Shown piece by piece: positions 51,885 to 59,149 of a stretch of 64,000 nucleotides of DNA (position 1 is the stretch's first letter; each line of letters opens with the position of its first letter). The translations under genes were made by a program, and so were the position numbers. The notes beneath the pieces are model-generated. The model was not told the origin of the DNA, ran no database searches, and worked only from the letters and a program-made list of their open reading frames with translations. The stretch comes from Chryseobacterium oncorhynchi (GTDB lineage Bacteria > Bacteroidota > Bacteroidia > Flavobacteriales > Weeksellaceae), in contig NZ_PPEI02000002.1 of the NCBI RefSeq assembly GCF_002899895.1, positions 620,001-684,000 of the forward strand. Direction: 5' to 3'.

Positions 51885-51918
51885 AAAAAACAAAAAAAAG
51901 CCGCTCAAATGAGCGGCT
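51885..51918 (-). terminator. Terminator of rpsA
   Basis: AGCCGCTCA and TGAGCGGCT form a 9-bp stem with a 2-nt loop and a long T-run on the minus strand, 25 bp after the stop. Confidence 0.88.
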
Positions 51919-51942
51919 CCCTATTTATAAATGGTTTAAGGA

Positions 51943-53733
51943 TTATTTACCTTCTTCCATTTTTCTTTTCAACTCTGCTAATGCATCAATGTCTCCAAGA
52001 GTAGATCTTTCTTCGTTGTTAGAAGAAGAAGATACGTTTCTAGAAGAAGATTCTTTAACGTTTTTCTTTTCTTCGTCTCTGAAGATACCTGTGTGAGAAA
52101 CTACAACTCTCTTGAATTCTTTGTTGAATTCAATTACTTTGAATTGAGCATCTTCACCTTTCTTGATTTTAGATCCATCTTCTTTCTCTAATAATCTTGA
52201 AGGACAGAAAGCTTCAACCTCAGCATCTTCGAATTGTACAGAAGCTCCTTTATCGTGAACTTCTACAGCTTTACCAGCGTGGATAGTTCCTTCAGCATAT
52301 TTAGTTTCGAATTTATCCCATGGGTTTTCAGTCAATTGCTTGTGACCTAGAGATAATCTTCTAGCTTGGATATCTAATTCAAGAACTACAACATCTAATT
52401 TATCACCTACTGCACAGAACTCAGATGGGTGCTTGATTTTCTTAGTCCAAGAAAGATCAGAGATGTAGATTAATCCGTCGATACCTTCTTCTAACTCTAC
52501 GAATACACCAAAGTTAGTGAAGTTTCTTACAGTTCCTACATGCTGAGATCCTACAGGATACTTAGTTTCGATGTTTTCCCATGGATCTTTAGACAATTGC
52601 TTGATACCAAGAGAAATTTTTCTTTCTTCTCTATCTAAAGTTAATACTTCAGCTTCTACTTCATCACCTACTTTTACGAAATCTCCAGCAGATCTTAAGT
52701 GAGTAGACCAAGACATTTCAGAAACGTGGATTAATCCTTCTACACCTGGAGCGATTTCTACGAATGCACCATAGTCAGCAAGAACTACTACTTTTCCTTT
52801 TACTTTGTCTCCAACTTTCATGTCAGCAGAAAGAGCATCCCAAGGATGAGCTTCTAATTGCTTCATACCTAATTGGATTCTTGTTTTCTCATCATCGAAA
52901 TCAAGGATTACAACTTTTACAGTCTGTCCGTCCTCTAGGATTTCAGATGGGTGGTTCACTCTAGACCAAGAAAGGTCTGTAATGTGGATCAATCCATCTA
53001 CACCTCCTAAGTCAATGAATACACCGTAAGAAGTAATATTCTTAACAGTACCTTCAAGAACCTGACCTTTTTCAAGTTGAGCGATGATTTCTTTTTTCTG
53101 ACCTTCGATATCTGCTTCGATCAATGCTTTGTGAGATACAACTACGTTTTTGAACTCAGGGTTGATTTTCACAACTTTGAACTCCATAGTTTTTCCTACG
53201 AACTGATCGTAATCTTTAATTGGCTTAACGTCAATTTGAGAACCAGGTAAGAATGCTTCGATTCCGTGAACGTCAACGATCATACCACCTTTAGTTCTAG
53301 ATTTAACAAAACCGTTAACGATTTCTCCAGTTTCGTGAAGTTCGTTTACTTTATCCCAAGCTTTAAGCGTTCTAGCTTTTCTGTGAGATAATTGTAATTG
53401 ACCAGTTTTGTCTTCTCTCTTGTCAACCATTACTTCTACCTCGTCACCTACTTTTAGGCCTTGGTTGTAACGGAATTCGTTTAGAGAGATAACTCCTTCA
53501 GATTTGAAGTTGATGTCTACGATAGCTTCTTTATCAGTTAATCTTACAACTCTACCAACTAAAACGTCATTATCGTTTAGGCTGTTAAGAGATCCGTTAT
53601 AGATTTCTTCTAAATCACTTTTTTCTTTTCTCGCATCTGCATCAAGACCTGATTCAAATGAATCCCAATCAAATTGTTCTGGAGTTACGTTTTGGTTTAA
53701 TAAAACCTCTGCTGAATTTGTCTCTTTTGACAT
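51943..53733 (-). CDS. rpsA: 30S ribosomal protein S1
   Basis: A 596-aa protein with six S1 RNA-binding repeats (starting about residues 55, 137, 222, 307, 394 and 480). The third to fifth carry the canonical GxVxxxxxxGxFVxL and GLIHxSxLSW pattern, e.g. GVFIDLGGVDGLIHITDLSW and GAFVEIAPGVEGLIHVSEMSW. A Ser/Asn/Glu-rich C-terminal tail (about 560-596) is typical of Bacteroidetes S1. It binds mRNA on the 30S subunit, important where Shine-Dalgarno sites are rare. Codon use is highly biased. A long leader precedes it. Confidence 0.95.
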   Translation of the reverse strand: MSKETNSAEVLLNQNVTPEQFDWDSFESGLDADARKEKSDLEEIYNGSLNSLNDNDVLVGRVVRLTDKEAIVDINFKSEGVISLNEFRYNQGLKVGDEVEVMVDKREDKTGQLQLSHRKARTLKAWDKVNELHETGEIVNGFVKSRTKGGMIVDVHGIEAFLPGSQIDVKPIKDYDQFVGKTMEFKVVKINPEFKNVVVSHKALIEADIEGQKKEIIAQLEKGQVLEGTVKNITSYGVFIDLGGVDGLIHITDLSWSRVNHPSEILEDGQTVKVVILDFDDEKTRIQLGMKQLEAHPWDALSADMKVGDKVKGKVVVLADYGAFVEIAPGVEGLIHVSEMSWSTHLRSAGDFVKVGDEVEAEVLTLDREERKISLGIKQLSKDPWENIETKYPVGSQHVGTVRNFTNFGVFVELEEGIDGLIYISDLSWTKKIKHPSEFCAVGDKLDVVVLELDIQARRLSLGHKQLTENPWDKFETKYAEGTIHAGKAVEVHDKGASVQFEDAEVEAFCPSRLLEKEDGSKIKKGEDAQFKVIEFNKEFKRVVVSHTGIFRDEEKKNVKESSSRNVSSSSNNEERSTLGDIDALAELKRKMEEGK

Positions 53734-53854
53734 TTTCTAATAAAATTTGTATTCCTTCTTTTTTAACGGTTTGAATAAATGCGGATTAAAAAATACGGAA
53801 GTAATTAATTATAAGTATTTTACTCATCAAACCTTTTCGCCACAAAAGTGGATG

Positions 53855-53886
53855 CAAAGGTATAATTTTTATTTGAGATAACCAAA
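53855..53886 (-). promoter_or_regulatory. Promoter of rpsA
   Basis: On the minus strand TTTG (53883-53886), 20 bp, then TACCTTTG (53855-53862): an exact -33/-7 pair. It gives a leader of about 115 nt, with CCAC-TTTT-GTGG at its 5-prime end, large enough for S1 autoregulation. The remaining part of the 388-bp gap, 53887-54109, shows nothing else. Confidence 0.7.
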
Positions 53887-54109
53887 GATTTTCTATTTAT
53901 GAAATTACTCCATAAATAACTGAAAGTCAACACATACTATTAGATCAACCAAGAAACAAGGAGCAAGATACCGTATACCATTCATCAGATTTTTCACCCT
54001 TTAAATGTTATTTTAATACCTAATATATATAGGATATGAAATAAAGTCGTACTAATTTATACAACCCATTACCTGTCACTACTATCTGCAACCTACCACC
54101 TAAAATCAT

Positions 54110-54117
54110 TATCTTTG
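54110..54117 (+). promoter_or_regulatory. -7 element giving a nearly leaderless helicase mRNA
   Basis: TATCTTTG matches TAnnTTTG and ends only 4 bp before the ATG, so transcription would begin at or next to the start codon. Confidence 0.6.
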
Positions 54118-54121
54118 CACC

Positions 54122-55429
54122 ATGGAACTACAATCAATTTATCAAAAACTGCAGATTCAGGATATGAATCAGATGCAAAAATCTACCTATAAAGCTACAG
54201 AAAACCAACAAGACGTTGTTCTGCTCTCTCCTACAGGATCAGGGAAAACACTCGCATTTTTATTTCCTGTTCTTAGAAATCTGAAAAAAGACACTTCAGG
54301 AATTCAGGCTTTAATTTTAGTTCCTGCAAGAGAACTAGCCCTACAGATTGAACAGGTTTTCAAAGCCATGGGATCAGACTTTAAGGTTTCCGTATGCTAT
54401 GGTGGACATGATAAAAAGATTGAGGTTAATAATTTAATTGAAGCTCCTGCAGTTTTAATAGGAACTCCGGGAAGGGTTGTTTATCATTTAAGAAATAATA
54501 ATTTTGATCCGAAAACAATTCAGACTTTAGTTCTTGATGAATTCGATAAGGCTTTAGAATTAGGCTTCCATGAAGATATGGAATATATTTCCAATTCTCT
54601 GAAAGGATTATCACAACGCATTCTTACTTCTGCAACAACGATGGATGAAATTCCAAAGTTTACCGGCCTAAAAAATGAAAAACTTGTTGATTTTCTAAAA
54701 TTAAGTGAAGTAAAACCAGATATTCAATTGCGAAAAGTAATGACTATTTCTGAAGAGAAACTAGACACCCTTTTTAATTTGATCTGTAAAATAGGAAACA
54801 AAAGAACACTGATTTTCTGTAATCACCGTGAAGCTGTTGACAGGATCTCTGAACTTCTACGTGAAAAAGGAATTGATAGAGAAACATTTCATGGCGGAAT
54901 GGAACAAGATGAAAGAGAGCGCGCCTTACTGAAATTCAGAAATGATTCTGCAAGGATTTTAATCACAACAGATCTGGCTTCAAGAGGATTAGACGTTCCT
55001 GAAGTTGAATCTATTGTTCATTATCAGCTACCTCCAAAAGAAGATGCTTTCATCCATAGAAATGGGCGTACTGCCAGAATGAATGCAAAAGGTTTTGCTT
55101 ACCTGATCATGACTGCGGAAGAAAATTTCCCATTCATCAAAAACAATACTCCTGAAGAAAGTGTTGCAGGATTCAATAAAGCTCCTGAGAAAACACCTTT
55201 TCAAACCATTTATATCAGTGCCGGAAAAAAAGATAAGGTAAACAAGGTTGACATTGTAGGATACCTCCTTAAAAAAGGAGAACTACAGAAAGAAGATGTT
55301 GGCGTTATTGAAGTGAAAGATACGACCTCTTATGTAGCGGTTTCAAGAAATAAAGTGAATGCTCTTTTAAGAAAACTTCAGAATGAAAAACTGAAAGGCA
55401 AGAAAATAAAAATGGAAGTTGCTTATTAA
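54122..55429 (+). CDS. DEAD-box RNA helicase with DbpA-type RNA-binding domain
   Basis: A 435-aa helicase: Q motif region, Walker A LLSPTGSGKTLAFLFP, motif Ib, motif II as DEFD in LVLDEFDKALELGF, SAT as TSATT, and motifs V/VI (DLASRGLDVPEVESIVHYQLP, FIHRNGRTARM). DEFD instead of DEAD is a natural variant in this group. The C-terminal 75 residues (IYISAGKKDKVNKVDIVGYL and the LRKLQNEKLKGKKIKMEVAY end) resemble the DbpA RNA-binding domain, which binds 23S rRNA. It probably acts in 50S assembly. It is a single-gene unit. Confidence 0.88.
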   Translation: MELQSIYQKLQIQDMNQMQKSTYKATENQQDVVLLSPTGSGKTLAFLFPVLRNLKKDTSGIQALILVPARELALQIEQVFKAMGSDFKVSVCYGGHDKKIEVNNLIEAPAVLIGTPGRVVYHLRNNNFDPKTIQTLVLDEFDKALELGFHEDMEYISNSLKGLSQRILTSATTMDEIPKFTGLKNEKLVDFLKLSEVKPDIQLRKVMTISEEKLDTLFNLICKIGNKRTLIFCNHREAVDRISELLREKGIDRETFHGGMEQDERERALLKFRNDSARILITTDLASRGLDVPEVESIVHYQLPPKEDAFIHRNGRTARMNAKGFAYLIMTAEENFPFIKNNTPEESVAGFNKAPEKTPFQTIYISAGKKDKVNKVDIVGYLLKKGELQKEDVGVIEVKDTTSYVAVSRNKVNALLRKLQNEKLKGKKIKMEVAY

Positions 55430-55447
55430 AACTACAGCAATATCTTT

Positions 55448-55501
55448 ATATATCACAAAAGCCACAAAATGTTTAAACACTTTGTGGCTTTTGTGATATA
55501 T
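55448..55501. terminator. 54-bp hairpin between the convergent helicase and SMP-30 genes
   Basis: Perfect 21-bp arms (ATATATCACAAAAGCCACAAA and its complement, 55448-55468 and 55481-55501) around a 12-nt loop that holds GTTTAAAC. It is far longer than needed for termination. No clear T-run, but AT-rich ends. Confidence 0.6.
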
Positions 55502-55513
55502 ATTTCAACCTAT

Positions 55514-56407
55514 TTACTTCACTCCTCTTACTTTAGTCGGAAAAGTATAAACAGACTTTGAAGCAGTAATGAATAAGACATCATTATTTTCTCCTCCAAA
55601 AGTTACATTAGACGTCCATTTTTCAGGGATAGAAATGTGATAAATTTTCTTTCCGGAACGGTCAAAAACAGATACTCCATCTCCGGTTAAATAAAGATTT
55701 CCATGCTTATCCAGAGTCATTCCATCTGAACCCATTTCACAGAATAGCTTTTTATCCGATAACTTTCCCTCTCCTAAAATATCATAAACATAAGTTTTTC
55801 CTGCGTCAATATCTGAAACGTATAGTTTTTTCAGGGTTTCACTTCCTACAATTCCATTGGGTTGTGTGAATGTTTCCAACTTCGTAATCTTACCGGCTTT
55901 ATTTCTGTAATAGAGACTTTTATTTGGGATCTCCTGCTTAAAATCTACCCAATATTCTCTCTCATATAAAGGATCTGTAAAATACATTCCTCCAAAGGAA
56001 TCATTCCAAACATCATTGGGCCCGTTGAGTCTTTTTCCCTCAAAGCCTTTAAACAAAACTTCTACTTTTTTATCCTTTGATATTTTCCAGATTTCCCCAT
56101 GGTCATCTGAACAGGTAATTAGAAAATCATCCTTATCAAAATGGGTTCCGTTGGCACGTCCCGTTTTGTCTAAAAACTCTATTACCTTATTGGTTTTCCA
56201 GTCCCAATAATAGATTTTATCGTTGGGTTGATCCGTAAAATAGACATTCCCTTCTTTATCCGTTGATGGACCTTCTGTAAAGCTAAACTTATCCGAAACC
56301 ATTTCCGGTTTTACTCCTCCATAAAACATTTTACTACTTTTTACTGATTGGCAGTTTACTAATGCGAAAACCAAACCAATCAGTCCTATTTTACAGATAT
56401 TCTTCAT
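55514..56407 (-). CDS. SMP-30/gluconolactonase-like lipoprotein
   Basis: A 297-aa beta-propeller protein with a lipoprotein signal (LVFALVNC, Cys19). The propeller shows the SMP-30 features: FSFTEGPSTDKEGNVYFTD (metal-binding Glu in TEGP), NGTHFDKDDFLITCSDD, RLNGPNDVWNDSFGGMYFTD (Asn and Asp ligands), FTQPNGIVGSETLKKLYVSD and the late Asp in GSDGMTLD. It likely hydrolyses a sugar lactone or related ester in the periplasm. No sugar gene is adjacent, so the substrate is open. Confidence 0.85.
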   Translation of the reverse strand: MKNICKIGLIGLVFALVNCQSVKSSKMFYGGVKPEMVSDKFSFTEGPSTDKEGNVYFTDQPNDKIYYWDWKTNKVIEFLDKTGRANGTHFDKDDFLITCSDDHGEIWKISKDKKVEVLFKGFEGKRLNGPNDVWNDSFGGMYFTDPLYEREYWVDFKQEIPNKSLYYRNKAGKITKLETFTQPNGIVGSETLKKLYVSDIDAGKTYVYDILGEGKLSDKKLFCEMGSDGMTLDKHGNLYLTGDGVSVFDRSGKKIYHISIPEKWTSNVTFGGENNDVLFITASKSVYTFPTKVRGVK

Positions 56408-56511
56408 ACTTCATTTTTAAGCCTGCAATTTACGACATGCTTAATGGGTTTCAAAAATATTTTCTCATTTTGAAATATTAATCCGTTCAACAACCAATGT
56501 CCCAATTGTCC

Positions 56512-56519
56512 TATTTTTG
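56512..56519 (+). promoter_or_regulatory. Possible -7 element of ccoG
   Basis: TATTTTTG matches TAnnTTTG but lies about 145 bp before the start; no -33 box was found. Confidence 0.3.
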
Positions 56520-56664
56520 AAGTAGATCATATTAGTAGTTTATCAATATAATTCAGAGCTTTGCAGTAACAGAATCAGTAAGTTTTTTTTATCTAGAAAA
56601 AGTTGTAAAAACAAGACTGATCTGGATGAAAAATATTACCAAAATACTTTTATAGCATACGATA

Positions 56665-58107
56665 ATGAGCGCAGAGTCCAACAACACCAAATCCTTGGAA
56701 ATTGAAAATGAAGATTTCAGAAATTCAGTGGGAACAATGGATGAGAATGGAAAAAGAAAATGGATATTCCCCAGAAAACCCAAAGGTAAATACACCAATT
56801 ACAGAAATTACACCAGCTATGCTTTACTTGCTTTATTCTTTGTATTGCCTTTTGTAAAAATCAATAATAATCCTTTTCTGCTCATTAATGTTATTGATGG
56901 GAGGTTCTTTATCTTTGGGCAGTCTTTTTATCTACAGGACTTTTTTATTCTTGCATTAGGAGCTGTAACGTCGGTAATCTTCGTGATGTTGTTTACTGTG
57001 GTTTTCGGAAGAATATTCTGTGGCTGGCTTTGTCCACAAACCTTATTTATGGAAATGGTATTCCGTAAGATAGAATATTGGATCGAAGGAGACCGAAACA
57101 AGCAGATGAAACTGGAAAGACAGGAATGGGATGCTGAAAAAATAAGAAAAAGATTAACAAAATGGTCTGTTTTTCTTTTGATCTCACTCATCATTTCTCA
57201 CTTCATGTTTATGTACATTGTAGGGTATGAAGACGTTTTTCGTATTATGGCACAAGGCCCGACTGAAAATTCCCTTAAGTTTACAGCCATGATATTTTTT
57301 ACCATGACATTCTATTTTGTATTTGCATGGCTTCGTGAGCAGGTTTGTACTTTGGTCTGCCCGTACGGAAGACTTCAAGGGGTACTTATCGACAAGCAGA
57401 CGATTAATGTATATTATGACTTTAAAAGAGGAGAAAACCGTTCAAAATGGAGAAATAATGAAGACAGAAAGGCCACAGGAAAAGGTGACTGTATTGATTG
57501 TAACCAATGTGTTGTAGTATGCCCTACCGGAATTGATATCAGACACGGACAGCAATTGGAATGCGTTAACTGTACCGCATGTATTGATGCCTGCGATGAA
57601 GTAATGGAAAAAGTAGGGATGCCTAAAGGTCTTATCCGATACGCAACGGAAGCTGAAATTGAAAATCGTGAGAAATTCAGTTTTACGCCAAGAATGAAAG
57701 CTACCACATTAATTCTAGCTCTACTGATAGGATTCCTTGGATTTTTAATGTATGACCGTGGATCTATGGAAGCTAAGTTCATTAAGCCTGCAGGCTCTAC
57801 ATTCTTTATTAAAAATGGTAAAATCACCAATACTTTTATCTACACTCTTCTGAATAAATCTAATGAGAAAAAGGTATTGACAATTAAAGTCGTTAGTCCT
57901 GAAGATGCAGAGATTACCTATTTTGGTTCTGAAAAAATTATTTTGAAAGGAGATCAGATCCTGAAAGGAAATATCAATATCTCTTTCCCCGAAGAAAAAA
58001 TTAAATTCTCTAAGCAAAATATGGTCATTGGTGTTTTTGACGAACAGGGAAAACTGGTGGATTCGTTTGAAACTACTTTTGAAGGGCCATTTAAATTAGT
58101 ACTATAG
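56665..58107 (+). CDS. ccoG: Cytochrome c oxidase accessory protein CcoG (FixG)
   Basis: A 480-aa membrane iron-sulfur protein needed for cbb3 oxidase assembly. It has about five helices; the first cysteine pair is in GRIFCGWLCPQTLFMEMVF, then REQVCTLVCPYGRLQG, and two 4Fe-4S motifs: GDCIDCNQCVVVCPTGIDIR and LECVNCTACIDACDEVME. A C-terminal Ig-like FixG domain (about 380-480) follows the last helix. CcoG handles copper for the oxidase, probably Cu(II) reduction. The ccoNOP genes are not in the window. The gap to the convergent AraC gene is 29 bp and shows no strong terminator. Confidence 0.93.
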   Translation: MSAESNNTKSLEIENEDFRNSVGTMDENGKRKWIFPRKPKGKYTNYRNYTSYALLALFFVLPFVKINNNPFLLINVIDGRFFIFGQSFYLQDFFILALGAVTSVIFVMLFTVVFGRIFCGWLCPQTLFMEMVFRKIEYWIEGDRNKQMKLERQEWDAEKIRKRLTKWSVFLLISLIISHFMFMYIVGYEDVFRIMAQGPTENSLKFTAMIFFTMTFYFVFAWLREQVCTLVCPYGRLQGVLIDKQTINVYYDFKRGENRSKWRNNEDRKATGKGDCIDCNQCVVVCPTGIDIRHGQQLECVNCTACIDACDEVMEKVGMPKGLIRYATEAEIENREKFSFTPRMKATTLILALLIGFLGFLMYDRGSMEAKFIKPAGSTFFIKNGKITNTFIYTLLNKSNEKKVLTIKVVSPEDAEITYFGSEKIILKGDQILKGNINISFPEEKIKFSKQNMVIGVFDEQGKLVDSFETTFEGPFKLVL

Positions 58108-58136
58108 ACCGGATAGAAACTTGAACCATTGAAACC

Positions 58137-59018
58137 TTAAGCCTTATATTTCCTCATAAACTGAGTAGGGGTCATTCCGGAGCTTTTCCGGAAGACTCTT
58201 ACAAAGTAGGAATATTCTTCATAGCCTAATCTAAAAGCGATTTCAACAAGGCTTTCATCAAGGTACATCAACATTCTTTTAGCTTCCAGCACTACCCTTT
58301 CTGTAATGACTTCTGTAGCTGTTTTCTGAACCACCGTTTGTACAATTCTGTTCAAATGTTTCGATGAAATTCCCAATAAATCTGCATAGTAAGCTATTGA
58401 TTTATGTTCTGTAAAATGTTGTTCAACAAGGTTTTCAAAATCCTGATAATGTTTAAAGTAAGAAAGCCCCGCTGTGGATGCCAATGTATCAAAATCCCTT
58501 GAAAACAATCGTGTTGCATTAATAAAGATTTGTGACATTAAGGACAAGATAAGACCATTCTTCATGATATTTTTAGAAAGATGCTCCTTGCCTAGTTCCT
58601 GAAACAGATGAATATTTTCTTTCAATTCTAAAGCATTCAGCTGAAGTTTTCTTGGAAAAGATACAGATCCAAAGAAAGGAAAATTCCTCAGCTTCTGATT
58701 TACATAATGCATTTCATAAAACTCTTGCGAACAAAAGAAAATATATCCCTCAATATCTGCAGAAAGTTCCCAGCTATGAATTTGTCCCGGTGACAGAAAG
58801 AAAAGACTTCCCTCTGAAACCTCATATTTTTGAAAATCAATTTCATGAACACCATTCCCTTCTGTAAAAAGAACTGCTGCGTAAAAATCATGCCTGTGAG
58901 GCTTTTCTATATGCCTATGCCCCACAACCAAGTGGTTTTTCATGGTATTAAAATAAAAATCCGAAGGATTCTTACCACTCTGAAAAAGATCAATATGAAG
59001 AACGGAAATAGAGTTCAT
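58137..59018 (-). CDS. AraC family transcriptional regulator
   Basis: A 293-aa regulator with a cupin-type sensor (about residues 30-120: GHRHIEKPHRHDFYAAVLF and SLFFLSPGQIHSWEL) and a double HTH (about 195-290: HKSIAYYADLLGISSKHLNR, and SLVEIAFRLGYEEYSYFVRVFRKSSGMTPTQF). It belongs to the sugar/arabinose-like class with HxH in the sensor. Neighbours give no target. Confidence 0.9.
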   Translation of the reverse strand: MNSISVLHIDLFQSGKNPSDFYFNTMKNHLVVGHRHIEKPHRHDFYAAVLFTEGNGVHEIDFQKYEVSEGSLFFLSPGQIHSWELSADIEGYIFFCSQEFYEMHYVNQKLRNFPFFGSVSFPRKLQLNALELKENIHLFQELGKEHLSKNIMKNGLILSLMSQIFINATRLFSRDFDTLASTAGLSYFKHYQDFENLVEQHFTEHKSIAYYADLLGISSKHLNRIVQTVVQKTATEVITERVVLEAKRMLMYLDESLVEIAFRLGYEEYSYFVRVFRKSSGMTPTQFMRKYKA

Positions 59019-59097
59019 CCTATGTTTTAATGAGGAAAATAATTGATTAAATGATGTATAAAAGTACTATAAATAAAGTCAAATGACAAGTTTCGAC

Positions 59098-59133
59098 ATA
59101 AAAAAAGGACCGACTGCCGCCGATCCTCTTTTA
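59098..59133 (-). terminator. Terminator of the reprolysin-like gene
   Basis: Minus-strand AGGATCG pairs with CGGTCCT (one G-T wobble), with GC-rich loop and seven T residues after. Confidence 0.7.
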
Positions 59134-59149
59134 TAAAGTTTAATGATTC

